Below, one piece after another: positions 8,778 through 18,890 of a stretch of DNA of 64,000 nucleotides; the stretch's first letter is position 1, and the number at the start of each line of letters is the position of its first letter. The notes under the pieces are model-generated. The model saw only the letters and a list, made by a program, of their open reading frames with translations, was not told the origin of the DNA and did not search any database. The DNA comes from Pseudomonas fluvialis (GTDB lineage: Bacteria > Pseudomonadota > Gammaproteobacteria > Pseudomonadales > Pseudomonadaceae): contig NZ_NMQV01000022.1 in assembly GCF_002234375.1 (NCBI RefSeq), forward strand, positions 1 to 64,000, read 5' to 3'. The translations under genes and the position numbers were made by a program.

Positions 8778-8799
8778 GACGTCTCCCGAAGGAGACGTC
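8778..8799 (-). terminator. Second hairpin past aceA
   Basis: GACGTCTCC and its complement around a CGAA tetraloop, 11 bases past the aceA stop codon. It precedes the U-rich terminator on the minus strand and probably forms the stable 3' end of the aceA mRNA. Confidence 0.55.
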
Positions 8800-8809
8800 G
8801 AACCTGTTC

Positions 8810-10405
8810 TTAGTGGAACTGGTTCATGGTGTTGTCTTTACCGCTTGCCTTCAGAGCCGCTTCGCCAGCGAAGTACTCTTTGTGGTTGTCGCCGATGTCG
8901 GAGCCAGCCATGTTCTGGTGCTTGACGCAGGCGATACCCTGACGCAGTTCCTGACGCTGAACGCCTTTCACGTAGGCCAGCATGCCCTGGTCGGCGAAGT
9001 AGCCTTTGGCCAGGTTGTCGGTCGACAGAGCGGCAGTGTGGTAGGTCGGCAGGGTGATCAGGTGGTGGAAGATGCCGGCGTGAGCAGAACCGTCACGCTG
9101 GAAGGTACGGATCTTCTCGTCAGCGATCTGAGCCAGTTCAGTCTCGTCGTACTCGACGCTCATCAGCTTGGCGCGGTCGTAGGCGGAAACGTCCTTGCCT
9201 TCGGCGACCATGGCATCGAATACCTGCTGGCGGAAGTTCAGGGTCCAGTTGAAGGACGGGCTGTTGTTGTAAACCAGCTTGGCGTTCGGGATGACTTCGC
9301 GGATGCGGTCAACCATGCCCTTGATCTGGCCAACGTGCGGCTTCTCGGTTTCGATCCACAGCAGGTCGGCACCGTTCTGCAGCGAGGTGATGCAGTCCAG
9401 TACGCAGCGGTCTTCGCCAGTGCCAGCGCGGAACTGGAACAGGTTGGACGGCAGACGCTTCGGACGCAGCAGCTTGCCACCGCGGTTGATCACGACGTCA
9501 CCGTTGCCCAGGTCGGAGGCGGCAACTTCTTCGCAATCCAGGAAGGAGTTGTACAGGTCGCCCAGGTCGCCCGGCTCTTTGGTCACGGCGATCTGCTTGG
9601 TCAGGCCAGCACCCAGGGAGTCGGTACGCGCAACGATTACACCGTTGTCGATGCCCAGCTCGAGGAAGGCGTAGCGAACGGCAGCGATCTTGGCCAGGAA
9701 GTCAGCGTGCGGAACGGTGACTTTACCGTCTTGGTGACCGCACTGCTTCTCGTCGGAAACCTGGTTTTCGATCTGGATGCAGCAAGCGCCTGCTTCGATC
9801 ATGCGCTTGGCCAGCAGGTAGGTGGCTTCCGGGTTACCGAAACCAGCGTCGATGTCGGCGATGATCGGGACGATGTGGGTTTCGTAGTTGTCGATCTGGT
9901 TCTGGATCTCGGCAGCCTTGGCGTTGTCGCCGGCAGCGCGGGCAGCGTCCAGAGCGGTGAACAGCAGGTCCAGTTCGCGGCTGTCAGCCTGACGCAGGAA
10001 GGTGTACAGCTCTTCGATCAGGTCGGAGACGGCAGTCTTCTCGTGCATCGACTGGTCCGGCAGCGGGCCGAAGTCGGAACGCAGCGCAGCAACCATCCAG
10101 CCGGACAGGTACAGGTAGCGCTTGTTGGTGGTGCCCAGGTGCTTCTTGATGGCGATCAGCTTCTGCTGGCCAATGAAGCCGTGCCAGCAGCCCAGCGACT
10201 GGGTGTACTTGGACGAGTCGGCGTCGTACTCGGCCATGTCCTTGCGCATGATGTCGGCGGTGTACTGAGCGATTTCCAGACCGGTCTTGAAGCGGTTCTG
10301 AGCGCGCATGCGGGCGACAGATTCCGGGTTGATAGCGCTCCAGCTGCTGCCAGCGGCTTCTTTCAGCGCGGCAACGGCCTTGATGTCGTTTTGATATGCG
10401 GACAT
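8810..10405 (-). CDS. aceA: Isocitrate lyase (531-residue type)
   Basis: Encodes 531 residues. It cleaves isocitrate to glyoxylate and succinate, the entry to the glyoxylate shunt. The catalytic loop EKQCGH is at residues 219-224 with the active Cys at 222. Other conserved parts are ADIDAGFGNPEATY, ARTDSLGAGL and NNSPSFNW. The long form with an inserted helical segment, rather than the 430-residue enterobacterial form, is typical of Pseudomonas. Start at ATG 10405. It is preceded by nearly 480 bases of non-coding DNA that includes a TTGTAGTGC inverted repeat, probably regulatory. It competes with isocitrate dehydrogenase (icd, about 9 kb away) for the same substrate. Confidence 0.97.
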   Translation of the reverse strand: MSAYQNDIKAVAALKEAAGSSWSAINPESVARMRAQNRFKTGLEIAQYTADIMRKDMAEYDADSSKYTQSLGCWHGFIGQQKLIAIKKHLGTTNKRYLYLSGWMVAALRSDFGPLPDQSMHEKTAVSDLIEELYTFLRQADSRELDLLFTALDAARAAGDNAKAAEIQNQIDNYETHIVPIIADIDAGFGNPEATYLLAKRMIEAGACCIQIENQVSDEKQCGHQDGKVTVPHADFLAKIAAVRYAFLELGIDNGVIVARTDSLGAGLTKQIAVTKEPGDLGDLYNSFLDCEEVAASDLGNGDVVINRGGKLLRPKRLPSNLFQFRAGTGEDRCVLDCITSLQNGADLLWIETEKPHVGQIKGMVDRIREVIPNAKLVYNNSPSFNWTLNFRQQVFDAMVAEGKDVSAYDRAKLMSVEYDETELAQIADEKIRTFQRDGSAHAGIFHHLITLPTYHTAALSTDNLAKGYFADQGMLAYVKGVQRQELRQGIACVKHQNMAGSDIGDNHKEYFAGEAALKASGKDNTMNQFH

Positions 10406-10889
10406 GGTCAATCCTTCAGAAAATATGTTTGGTTGAGCACCGACTACCCAGGCACGCGGCAACAGGGCTGCTGTGTAGGGCGGCTTCCGCGGATCGAAGA
10501 GGGGACAACCTGAACCTGGCTGGCGCTGACAAGGAGGGGGACGAACAGTATCGAGCGCGGATTTTGATTGTTCAGAAAAACTTGCCGGCTCGTGGGTGCC
10601 GTTGGGTGTAGCTGAACTTTACCGTGCATCGGGCTGATACGTGATGACGCTTCCCCGTCCCTCAGGACAACTTGGTTCCAGTCGCAACCTCGTCGAACGG
10701 CCTTGTGGGCTGTGTCAGACACGAATCGGCAAACCAGTACGGCAGACCGATCTGGAGGTTCCTGACGGAAACCCCAGGCTAGCGGGAGCGGCGCAATGAT
10801 GCGCCTCTGTGCGCGCTCAGTCAAACCTTTTGTAGTGCCTTTGGTCGCTGCACTACAAGTGCGCAGTGGCCGTGCCAGGGCCCTGCAGG
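10406..10889. other. Long non-coding region upstream of aceA
   Basis: About 484 bases with no convincing gene; the open frames in it are not protein-like. It contains a small perfect hairpin (GGCGCA, ATGA loop, TGCGCC at 10790-10805) and, near its far end, the TTGTAGTGC inverted repeat described separately. It should hold the aceA promoter and possibly a long leader. Confidence 0.5.
10830..10858. promoter_or_regulatory. TTGTAGTGC inverted repeat upstream of aceA
   Basis: TTGTAGTGC (10830-10838) and GCACTACAA (10850-10858) form perfect 9-bp arms around 11 bases. The ACTACAA half-site is identical to those in the two operators upstream of icd. This suggests one carbon-flux regulator acting at both isocitrate-consuming genes; an RpiR-family regulator such as RccR is my best guess from memory of Pseudomonas literature. 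Confidence 0.5.
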
Positions 10890-11696
10890 TCAGTCGAGTG
10901 CTTCGACCTTGATGCGCAGCCCCATGTCCTGGCTGCCCTGGGTGCTGTGCTGGCGCAGGAAGGCCGAGTCATTGCCGCTGCGCTGCTCACTGATACCGCC
11001 CAGGGTGATCCACTCGCCGAGACGACCGCTGATGCGTGTGTCGGTCAGCTGCGTGTCGATGCTCCCAGGGTGTTGCTGGCTGAGGCGGTCGTTGTGACTG
11101 CTCAGGGTAATGTGCACCAGCTCGCCGCTCAGCGTTGCGGTCACGTAGATGCCGCGGGTGACATTGCGGTATTCGGTGCTTTGGTAAACCTGTCCGTAGG
11201 GGCCTGTGCCGCGTTGCTGCAGCGGCATGCTCTGGCCAGTCTGGATCAGTGCCGGATACCCCTCGCTGGCCTGGATCTGCTGCAGGCCGCCACTGCGGCT
11301 TTGCGTGCTGCGGTTGATGATACGCACCTGATCATTGCCGTGACGTTCGCCGCGCCCGCTGATGACCTCGACATCGCCGATGCGCGCGCTGCCATCGACC
11401 CGATAGCCCTGGTCGTGCTGCTGCAGGCTGTCCTGCGTATCGACGCTGATCAGCAGGCGGCGAGCCGGGCGGTCCAGTTGTTGCAGCAGACTTTTCAGCT
11501 CTTCGATGCGCTCACTGGGCGCATTGACGATCAGCTGGTTGCCGTAGGCGGTGACGCGCCCCTCATGGCCGAGTACCGAACGGGCAACTTCAATGACATC
11601 CTCGGCCATGCGGTTGTTAAGGCTGATGGCTTCGGTGGCCGCCAGACTCAGGCTGCTGGCAAAGGTCAGGAACAGGGCGAGCAGGCCAGCTTTCAC
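10890..11696 (-). CDS. Small secretin-like periplasmic protein
   Basis: Encodes 268 residues with a signal peptide (residues 1-20). Residues 24-75 look like a secretin N1/NolW domain (MAEDVIEVARSVLG...LIVNAPSERIEELKSLLQQLD), the ring-forming element of type II/III secretion and type IV pilus secretins. The C-terminal half has strands reminiscent of the secretin region (GIYVTATL..ELVHITL...IDTQL.DTRISGRLGEWITLGGI), but it is far too short for a normal gated channel. Start is GTG at 11696, overlapping the upstream gene by 4 bases. It ends an apparent operon with roxA, a GNAT gene and an unknown gene. No other secretion genes are nearby. Function unknown. Confidence 0.7.
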   Translation of the reverse strand: MKAGLLALFLTFASSLSLAATEAISLNNRMAEDVIEVARSVLGHEGRVTAYGNQLIVNAPSERIEELKSLLQQLDRPARRLLISVDTQDSLQQHDQGYRVDGSARIGDVEVISGRGERHGNDQVRIINRSTQSRSGGLQQIQASEGYPALIQTGQSMPLQQRGTGPYGQVYQSTEYRNVTRGIYVTATLSGELVHITLSSHNDRLSQQHPGSIDTQLTDTRISGRLGEWITLGGISEQRSGNDSAFLRQHSTQGSQDMGLRIKVEALD

Positions 11697-12325
11697 AGTA
11701 GAAAACTCCGCAGTTCAGGATCGCTTTGGCTGGTGTTCCAGGCCTGCTCGAATTGCAACAGGCGCTGGCGAACACGTGCCGGTTCGTTGTATTGCACATA
11801 GCCGGTCGGCAGGTTGGGCTGAGGGCGGGTCAGCAGGCCGCAATCATCGACCAGTAGGAAGCAAATGTCTTCGGCAGGATAGTCCGGGTGCACGCGGCGA
11901 ATCTGCAGGTTACTCGACAGGCGGCGTGCAAGGTTGAGCAAGCGGTGGCCTTGTTTGACGATCAGGCTGCTGTCGCGCAACAGGATGCGCAGGCTGTTCT
12001 TCGGGCTGGCCAACAGGAAGGCCTTGCAGGCTTCCTGCACGTTGCGGTGATCGTACAGCCAGGGCTCCAGATTGTGGCTGTACAGGCACAGGCGAAAACG
12101 TGCCTGCTGGAGCAGAGTCAGCGCATGCTGGCAGGCCTGCTCGGGACTGCTGAAACGTTCCAGCCCCGCTGGCAGAGCTGGCTGTGCACTACTGCCGCTG
12201 GCGGGCAGACCAGGGGGTGCCGGACTTGCAGGGTTGTGGATGCTGAAGCGTCCGGGTGATTGGAAGTCGATAGCCGGCAGTTCCGGGCTTTCGGCGTCCT
12301 GCGGGCTAGCGTCTTCTTCGTGCAT
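11693..12325 (-). CDS. Unknown cytoplasmic protein (DUF7931-like)
   Basis: Encodes 210 residues. Residues 1-55 are Pro/Ser/Ala-rich and likely disordered. The rest forms a compact domain with LYSHNLEPWLYDHRNVQEACKAFLL, LRILLRDSS.IVKQGHRLLNLARRLSSNLQIRRVHPDYP, and a final LLVDDCGLLTRPQPNLPTGYVQYNEPARVRQ segment. I associate this pattern with the DUF7931 family, vaguely reminiscent of phospholipase-D-like folds, but the HKD catalytic motif is absent. It is 9 bases from the GNAT gene and overlaps the secretin-like gene by 4 bases, so the products probably act together. Confidence 0.65.
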   Translation of the reverse strand: MHEEDASPQDAESPELPAIDFQSPGRFSIHNPASPAPPGLPASGSSAQPALPAGLERFSSPEQACQHALTLLQQARFRLCLYSHNLEPWLYDHRNVQEACKAFLLASPKNSLRILLRDSSLIVKQGHRLLNLARRLSSNLQIRRVHPDYPAEDICFLLVDDCGLLTRPQPNLPTGYVQYNEPARVRQRLLQFEQAWNTSQSDPELRSFLL

Positions 12326-12334
12326 GGCGGGGCC

Positions 12335-12760
12335 TCAGTGGCTTTCGCGCAGCATATCCACATGGGGGATGCCGGCTTCCAGGTATTCATCGCTGACTAT
12401 CCGAAAGCCTAGTCGTTCGTAGAACGCTGTGGCGTGAACCTGAGCACTGAGGTGTTGCTGGCGCAGGCCGCGCTGTTCGGCCTCGGCAATGGCGGCCTGC
12501 ATGAGTCGCTCGCCGACCTTGAGGCCGCGCCAGTCGCGGAGTACCGAAACCCGGCCGATATGCCCATCGCTGAGCAGGCGTGCGGTGCCTATCGGGTAGT
12601 CATCCTCAAGCGCCAGGAAATGGATGGCCTGGCTGTCCTCGCTGTCCCATTCCAGTTCGGGGGCCACACTCTGTTCGTTGATGAAGACTGCCTCGCGGAT
12701 GCGTCGCAGTGCGGCATTATCCTTGTGCCAGTCGGCCAGGCGTACGTGAACTTTACTCAT
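12335..12760 (-). CDS. GNAT-family N-acetyltransferase
   Basis: Encodes about 141 residues with a complete GNAT fold. Visible are the N-terminal IREAVFINEQSVAPELEWD segment (ElaA-like class), the beta4 strand IGRVSVLRDWRGLKVGERLM with the acetyl-CoA loop (R-x-x-G/K-x-G), and the C-terminal YERLGFRIVSDEYLEAGIPHVDM. The substrate is unknown. ATG at 12760 overlaps the end of roxA by 8 bases, so translation is probably coupled. An upstream TTG at 12766 is possible but unnecessary. Confidence 0.85.
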   Translation of the reverse strand: MSKVHVRLADWHKDNAALRRIREAVFINEQSVAPELEWDSEDSQAIHFLALEDDYPIGTARLLSDGHIGRVSVLRDWRGLKVGERLMQAAIAEAEQRGLRQQHLSAQVHATAFYERLGFRIVSDEYLEAGIPHVDMLRESH

Positions 12761-13919
12761 CGGCAAACTCCAGGCTGCCTTGCTTGATCAGTTCCAGAAG
12801 CAGGGTATGGGCTTCTTCCTGCTGCAACCATGGCGCCAGGTTGTCGGCGTGCAGCGCCGGAGCCTGACAGAGTAGCTGGAGCAGTTCGCGCAGCTCACCA
12901 CCCAGCAGGCGGCCCTGGCCGCTGGCGAACAGCATCAGCTCGTCACCCAGTTCCGCCCAGGCCAGGCGCGCGCTGGGATTGCGCACCAGCATGGCGCCTT
13001 CATCCAGTGCCTGCTGCAGTTGCGAGGCTTGCAGGTCCTCGCCCTGCAGCAGTTCCGGGTAGCGCGGCTCGGTCATGAACTGGCCGAACCAGGCCATCAG
13101 CAGGCGGTCATCCTGCAAGTGCTGATTGAGCAGGCCACGCAGGCGCTGCAGTGCGTCAGCCTGGATTTTCTGGGGCTCGCCGCCAGGTTGCAGGTCGGCG
13201 TCGGCATAGCGCTCTTCGTCGGGGAGGAACTGCGCGACGAAATCGGTGAAGTGCACCAGCACTTCGCTGGCACTGGGGGCGCGGAAGCCTACCGAATAGG
13301 TCATGCAGTCATCTTCGGCGATACCGTAATGCGCCAGTCGCGGGGGTAGGTAGAGCATGTCGCCGGGCGCCAGCAGCCATTCGTCGGTTTGCTGGAAGTC
13401 GGCCAGGATGCGCAGGTCCGGATGATCGAGCAGCGCGCTGTCGCTGTCGCACATCTGGCCAATCCGCCAGCGGCGATGGCCGTGACCTTGGAGGAGGAAT
13501 ACGTCGTAGTTATCGAAGTGTGGTCCGACCCCGCCACCCGGTGCGGCGTAGCTGATCATCACGTCGTCGATACGCCAGCTGGGCAGGAAGCGGAAGTGCT
13601 CAAGCAGTTCGGCCACTTCCGGCACGAACTGGTCGACCGCCTGTACCAGCAGGGTCCAGTCGCGTTCGGGAAGCTGGCTGAAACTGTCTTCGGCAAACGG
13701 TCCGCGGCGCAACTCCCAGGGTTGCGCGCCATGCTCGATGATCAGGCGTGATTCGACGCAGTCTTCCAGGGACAGTCCGGCCAATTCATCGGGGCTTAAC
13801 GGGCTTTCGAAGTCCGGGAACGCCTGGCGCACCAGCAGCGGCTTTTTCTGCCAGTAGTCGCGCAGGAACTGGCGAGGCGTCAGGCCGCCGAGAAGTTGCA
13901 GGGGTGTGTCGGCATTCAT
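12753..13919 (-). CDS. roxA: Ribosomal protein uL16 arginine hydroxylase, JmjC type
   Basis: Encodes 388 residues of the RoxA/YcfD family, a 2-oxoglutarate- and Fe(II)-dependent oxygenase that 3-hydroxylates an arginine of ribosomal protein L16. The JmjC metal triad is visible: GPHFDNYDVF gives His134 and Asp136, and PPRLAHYG gives His197. The substrate-specific N-terminal segment (PRQFLRDYWQKKPLLVRQAF) and the C-terminal winged-helix half are present. It heads a four-gene run with GNAT, an unknown and the secretin-like gene. RoxA needs O2, iron and 2-oxoglutarate and is considered oxygen- and temperature-sensitive. Confidence 0.9.
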   Translation of the reverse strand: MNADTPLQLLGGLTPRQFLRDYWQKKPLLVRQAFPDFESPLSPDELAGLSLEDCVESRLIIEHGAQPWELRRGPFAEDSFSQLPERDWTLLVQAVDQFVPEVAELLEHFRFLPSWRIDDVMISYAAPGGGVGPHFDNYDVFLLQGHGHRRWRIGQMCDSDSALLDHPDLRILADFQQTDEWLLAPGDMLYLPPRLAHYGIAEDDCMTYSVGFRAPSASEVLVHFTDFVAQFLPDEERYADADLQPGGEPQKIQADALQRLRGLLNQHLQDDRLLMAWFGQFMTEPRYPELLQGEDLQASQLQQALDEGAMLVRNPSARLAWAELGDELMLFASGQGRLLGGELRELLQLLCQAPALHADNLAPWLQQEEAHTLLLELIKQGSLEFADE

Positions 13920-13939
13920 GTCGGTGTCCTTGAAGAAAG

Positions 13940-14010
13940 ACGCCCGGTATTGCCGGGCGTAGCGCGTGACGACAGGCTGAGCACCTGGCCTTGTTGGTCA
14001 AGGTCAGGTG
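13940..14010 (-). terminator. Tandem hairpins after purB
   Basis: Two hairpins follow purB: CACCTGGCCTTG with CAAGGTCAGGTG (13982-14010, one G-U pair, 5-nt loop), then ACGCCCGG with CCGGGCGT (13940-13960). On the minus strand the second is followed by CTTTCTTC, a modest U-rich tract. Confidence 0.7.
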
Positions 14011-14030
14011 TTGTCAGGGTCACGGCAGGC

Positions 14031-15445
<1,415 letters not shown>

Positions 15446-15467
15446 CCTGAAACTCGAGGTGGCGAGC

Positions 15468-16340
15468 TTAGCGGGTGGTGCGGCTCCGCCAGAGGCTTAG
15501 CAGGCTGGCAGTGAAAATCAGTGCGGCACCGAGCAGCGAACTGCTGTCCGGTGTTTCGCCCCAGCGCCACCAGGCGATCAGCCCGGCGAAAACAATCGCC
15601 AGATAGGCGAAGGGACCTATGCGTCCGGGAGGGGCCAGCGAGTAGGCCTTGGACATGATGATCTGGCTGACCGTCGCCAACAGGCCAACGCCTAGCAGTA
15701 GCCATAGTTGCTGGGCCTGCAGGGGCTGCCAGGCCCAGGTCATGGGAATCGCGGAGAGCAGGGTGCTGAACAGAGCGAAGTAAAACACCATGCGAAAAGC
15801 CGGTTCGCTGTCGCTCATTTCACGGATCGAGACGAAGGCAAAGGCGGCCAGAATGCTGGCTGCCAGGCCGACCAGTGCCTGGCCTTGCAGTAGGGCGCCG
15901 GATGGCTTGGCGACCAGTAGTACGCCGACCAGGCCGATCAGGCTGGCCAGCAGCATGCGCGCATTGAGGGGTTCCTTCAGCCACCACCAGGCAATCAGTG
16001 GGGTAAACAGGGGGGCTGAGTAGGTGAACAGCATGGCGTCAGCCAGCGGGAGGTGGGCGATTGCATAGAAGAAGCAGTACATCGCCGCCAGGCCGTAGGT
16101 GGTGCGCCACAGATGCGACTTCAGGCGTGTGGTTCGCAGAGGGGCAAGCCCCTTGAAAAGCAGCAGGGGCAGAAAGAACAGGACGCCAATCAGATTGCGG
16201 AAGAACACCACCGACTCGTTGTTCACGCTGCTGGAGGCTTCGCGGATCAATACGCCCATCAGAGCAAACAGCAGTGCCGACAGGGTCAGCAGCGCCGCGC
16301 CATGCAAGGGGCGAACGCTGCGTGTGGTGGTTTCCTTCAT
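15468..16340 (-). CDS. EamA/DMT-family membrane transporter
   Basis: Encodes 290 residues with ten predicted membrane helices arranged as two five-helix EamA repeats. The first begins [25 protein letters not shown], the second follows [21 protein letters not shown]. Family members export amino acids, nucleosides or other metabolites or take up small molecules; substrate not deducible. ATG at 16340 overlaps the end of hflD by 4 bases (ATGA-type coupling). It is inserted between purB and hflD. Confidence 0.88.
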   Translation of the reverse strand: MKETTTRSVRPLHGAALLTLSALLFALMGVLIREASSSVNNESVVFFRNLIGVLFFLPLLLFKGLAPLRTTRLKSHLWRTTYGLAAMYCFFYAIAHLPLADAMLFTYSAPLFTPLIAWWWLKEPLNARMLLASLIGLVGVLLVAKPSGALLQGQALVGLAASILAAFAFVSIREMSDSEPAFRMVFYFALFSTLLSAIPMTWAWQPLQAQQLWLLLGVGLLATVSQIIMSKAYSLAPPGRIGPFAYLAIVFAGLIAWWRWGETPDSSSLLGAALIFTASLLSLWRSRTTR

Positions 16341-16963
16341 GCCTGGTCGCGCAGCCGTGGGTAGATTGCCTGCAGCAGTTTCTGGCGACTGAACACCAGT
16401 TGCCAGCGATGGCCGCCGAGCTGTCGCCACAGTCGGGCGCAGCGAATGCCGGCCAGTAACAAGGCGCGAATGCGTGCGGCATTGTCCGGTTGCTGCAGGA
16501 AGCGCATATCACCGTGTACCTGGATACGCTGGCGGAATGTACTGATGGTGTCCTGATATAGACCGCCGCATGCGGCGATTACATTGGCATGGGTCAGCCC
16601 GAAGTGTCCCACCTGTTGTTCGATCTGTTGCAGGCGCTGGCCAATGATCTGCAGCAGGTCGTCACGCTTGGCCAGTTGGCGCTCCAGCATCAGCAGGGCC
16701 AGGGCGTAGCGCAGCGGTTCACGTTGCAGGCTGCTGCTGTTGCGCTCCAAAGCGCCAGCCAGGGCTTTGTAGCCTTCGCGCAGGTTGAGGTCGTCGCCGC
16801 CAAAGACTTCCAGGGTGTTTTGCGGGTCGCGTACCAGCAGGCTGCCTAGCAGGCAGCTGAGTTGTGCTTCCGGTGCCTGGCCGGTGCGCGCAATGCGATC
16901 GGCCAGTGCGGCGGCAGTAAACACCCCGCCCAGCGCGAGCAGTTGTTCGTCAAGACGATTCAT
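16337..16963 (-). CDS. hflD: High-frequency lysogenization protein HflD homologue
   Basis: Encodes 208 residues, the normal length of HflD, an all-helical peripheral inner-membrane protein. In E. coli it binds phage lambda CII; its normal role is unclear. Recognition rests on the [25 protein letters not shown] start, the [25 protein letters not shown] segment and the position between purB and mnmA. It overlaps mnmA by 4 bases. Confidence 0.9.
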   Translation of the reverse strand: MNRLDEQLLALGGVFTAAALADRIARTGQAPEAQLSCLLGSLLVRDPQNTLEVFGGDDLNLREGYKALAGALERNSSSLQREPLRYALALLMLERQLAKRDDLLQIIGQRLQQIEQQVGHFGLTHANVIAACGGLYQDTISTFRQRIQVHGDMRFLQQPDNAARIRALLLAGIRCARLWRQLGGHRWQLVFSRQKLLQAIYPRLRDQA

Positions 16964-18078
16964 GCTGGGCGCCCCGAGCCAGGCAAAGGTTCGGCATATT
17001 CGATGACGCCGCCGCCCAGGCACAGCTCGCCGTCGTAGAACACCACCGACTGGCCGGGTGTTACGGCACGCTGTGGCTGATCAAAGACTACCCGGTAACC
17101 CTCTGCGCTCTGCTGCAGTGTGCAGGCCTGGTCGGCCTGGCGGTAGCGCACCTTGGCAGTCAGGCGGCGTGGCTCGTTCAGGTGCAGCGGGTTGATCCAA
17201 TAGATCTGCGAGGCAGTCAGCGCCGGCGAATACAGCCAGGGATGTTCGTTGCCCTGGCCGACGACCAGCACATTGCGCGTCAGGTCCTTGTGCAGCACGT
17301 ACCAGGGCTCATCGCTGGCGTTCTTCATGCCGCCGATGCCCAGCCCCTGGCGCTGGCCGATGGTGTGGTACATCAAACCGTGGTGGCGGCCGATGACCTG
17401 GCCGTCGGTGGTTTCGATGTCGCCCGGCTGGGCCGGCAGGTATTGCTTGAGGAAGTCGCTGAAGCGTCGCTCGCCGATGAAGCAGATGCCGGTGGAGTCC
17501 TTCTTCTTGGCAGTGGCCAGTTGGTACTTCTCGGCGATGGCGCGTACCTGGGGCTTTTCCAGTTCGCCTACCGGGAATAGCGTGCGGCCGATCTGTTCGC
17601 CGCCCACTGCATGCAGGAAGTAACTCTGGTCCTTGTTCGGGTCGAGGCCTTTGAGCAGTTCACTGCGTCCTTCGACGTCGCGGCGCCGCACGTAGTGGCC
17701 GGTGGCGATCAGGTCAGCGCCGAGGCCCAGGGCATAGTCGAGGAAGGCTTTGAACTTGATCTCGCGGTTGCACAGGATGTCCGGGTTTGGTGTCCGCCCG
17801 GCCCTGTATTCGGCGAGGAAGTGTTCGAAGACGTTGTCCCAGTACTCTGCGGCGAAATTGGCGGTATGCAGCTTGATACCGATCCGCTCGCATACGGCCT
17901 GGGCGTCGGCCAGGTCATCCATGGCGGTGCAGTATTCGGTGCCGTCGTCTTCCTCCCAGTTCTTCATGAACAGGCCTTCGACCTGATAGCCCTGTTCCAG
18001 CAGGAGCAGGGCCGAGACGGAGGAGTCGACACCGCCGGACATGCCGACGATGACTCGGGTATTGGCTGGTACGGACAT
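16960..18078 (-). CDS. mnmA: tRNA-specific 2-thiouridylase
   Basis: Encodes 372 residues. MnmA adenylates and thiolates U34 of tRNA-Lys, -Glu and -Gln, taking sulfur from TusE. The PP-loop GMSGGVDSS is at residues 12-20. The two catalytic cysteines are Cys103 in [12 protein letters not shown] and Cys199 in [12 protein letters not shown]. The C-terminal beta-barrel ends with [11 protein letters not shown]. The sulfur-relay genes tusDCBE lie in the same window about 17 kb away. Overlaps hflD by 4 bases. Confidence 0.97.
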   Translation of the reverse strand: MSVPANTRVIVGMSGGVDSSVSALLLLEQGYQVEGLFMKNWEEDDGTEYCTAMDDLADAQAVCERIGIKLHTANFAAEYWDNVFEHFLAEYRAGRTPNPDILCNREIKFKAFLDYALGLGADLIATGHYVRRRDVEGRSELLKGLDPNKDQSYFLHAVGGEQIGRTLFPVGELEKPQVRAIAEKYQLATAKKKDSTGICFIGERRFSDFLKQYLPAQPGDIETTDGQVIGRHHGLMYHTIGQRQGLGIGGMKNASDEPWYVLHKDLTRNVLVVGQGNEHPWLYSPALTASQIYWINPLHLNEPRRLTAKVRYRQADQACTLQQSAEGYRVVFDQPQRAVTPGQSVVFYDGELCLGGGVIEYAEPLPGSGRPA

Positions 18079-18150
18079 GGCAAGGGCACGCTTGGATCAA
18101 AGGTGCCGATTCTAACAGAAGGGGGGCGCCGGGTTGCCAGCCGCGTGCGC

Positions 18151-18588
18151 TCAGCGGATCAGGCTGAGCGGATGACGATGCCCGCTGAGGTAGTCATCGA
18201 TGCAGCGCAGTACCAGTTCGCTACGCCAACGCTCCGCTTCGCCAAGTAGTTGTTCGCGGGTCATCCAGCACGGCCCGACAATGCCGTCGTCCAGTTGGCG
18301 TTCCGGATGGTGTCTGCGGGGTTTGGCGGCAAAACAGACGCGTTGATAGGTCACGCCATTGCTGGGTGCGGTGTACAGATAAATGCCCACTACGGCAAAG
18401 GGTTCGACTTCCCAGCCGGTTTCCTCCAGGGTTTCGCGGATGGCTGCCTGGATCAGACCTTCGTCGGCTTCCAAATGCCCGGCAGGTTGGTTTAGAACGA
18501 TACGCTGGTTGGCCTGCTCTTCGACCATAAGGAACAGGCCGTCGTTTTCAACGATGGTGGCAACGGTGACGTGAGGGGTAAAGCGCAT
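18151..18588 (-). CDS. nudJ: Nudix hydrolase (NudJ-like)
   Basis: Encodes 145 residues with a perfect Nudix box, G-x5-E-x7-R-E-x-x-E-E-x-G, at GHLEADEGL..AAIRETLEETGW. NudJ-type enzymes hydrolyse nucleoside di- and triphosphates and thiamin pyrimidine pyrophosphate. The position next to mnmA matches the mnmA-nudJ order in enterobacteria, which supports the symbol. ATG at 18588 follows GGGAGAT. Substrate preference cannot be read from sequence. Confidence 0.85.
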   Translation of the reverse strand: MRFTPHVTVATIVENDGLFLMVEEQANQRIVLNQPAGHLEADEGLIQAAIRETLEETGWEVEPFAVVGIYLYTAPSNGVTYQRVCFAAKPRRHHPERQLDDGIVGPCWMTREQLLGEAERWRSELVLRCIDDYLSGHRHPLSLIR

Positions 18589-18766
18589 GGGTATCTCCCG
18601 AACTGGGCGCCCAGTGTGATGTATCGGGCGAGGGACGTGCGGCGATGAATTTTGCAACTATTCTGCAGGAGGCGTGGTCATCGTCAGCAGGATTTTGCTT
18701 TTCATTATCTTCAGGCTGTTGCCCGGCGACGATGACCAAAAGCAAAAAAGTCGGCCTGTATTGATG

Positions 18767-18799
18767 GGTTTTTGTAGGTTCTCTGTAGTTTGACTACAA
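18767..18799. promoter_or_regulatory. TGTAG-N5-CTACA operator 1 upstream of icd
   Basis: TGTAGT-TTG-ACTACA (18784-18798) is a perfect palindrome. An extra GGTTTTTGTAG half-element begins at 18767 and pairs with CTACAAAACC, so two overlapping dyads may exist. Spacing and half-sites match operator 2. Probable binding site of a dimeric carbon-metabolism regulator. Confidence 0.6.
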
Positions 18800-18875
18800 A
18801 ACCTTGCAAGGCCCGTTTTTCACGCAGGCGAGCAGTAGGGAGGTGGGCGTTGGCGCGTAAAAGTGCGTGACTTTC

Positions 18876-18890
18876 TGTAGAAAAACTACA
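18876..18890. promoter_or_regulatory. TGTAG-N5-CTACA operator 2 upstream of icd
   Basis: TGTAG-AAAAA-CTACA, the same half-sites and spacing as operator 1, 90 bases before the icd start codon. The right half ACTACAA is also shared with the repeat upstream of aceA. Confidence 0.6.

Noticed and set aside
8813..10513. A 566-codon open frame antisense to aceA
   Set aside because: Same cause: the complement of a strongly biased, highly expressed gene. No family resemblance.
10444..10824. A 126-codon frame in the aceA upstream region
   Set aside because: No ribosome site, no domain, and it overlaps hairpins; regarded as non-coding.
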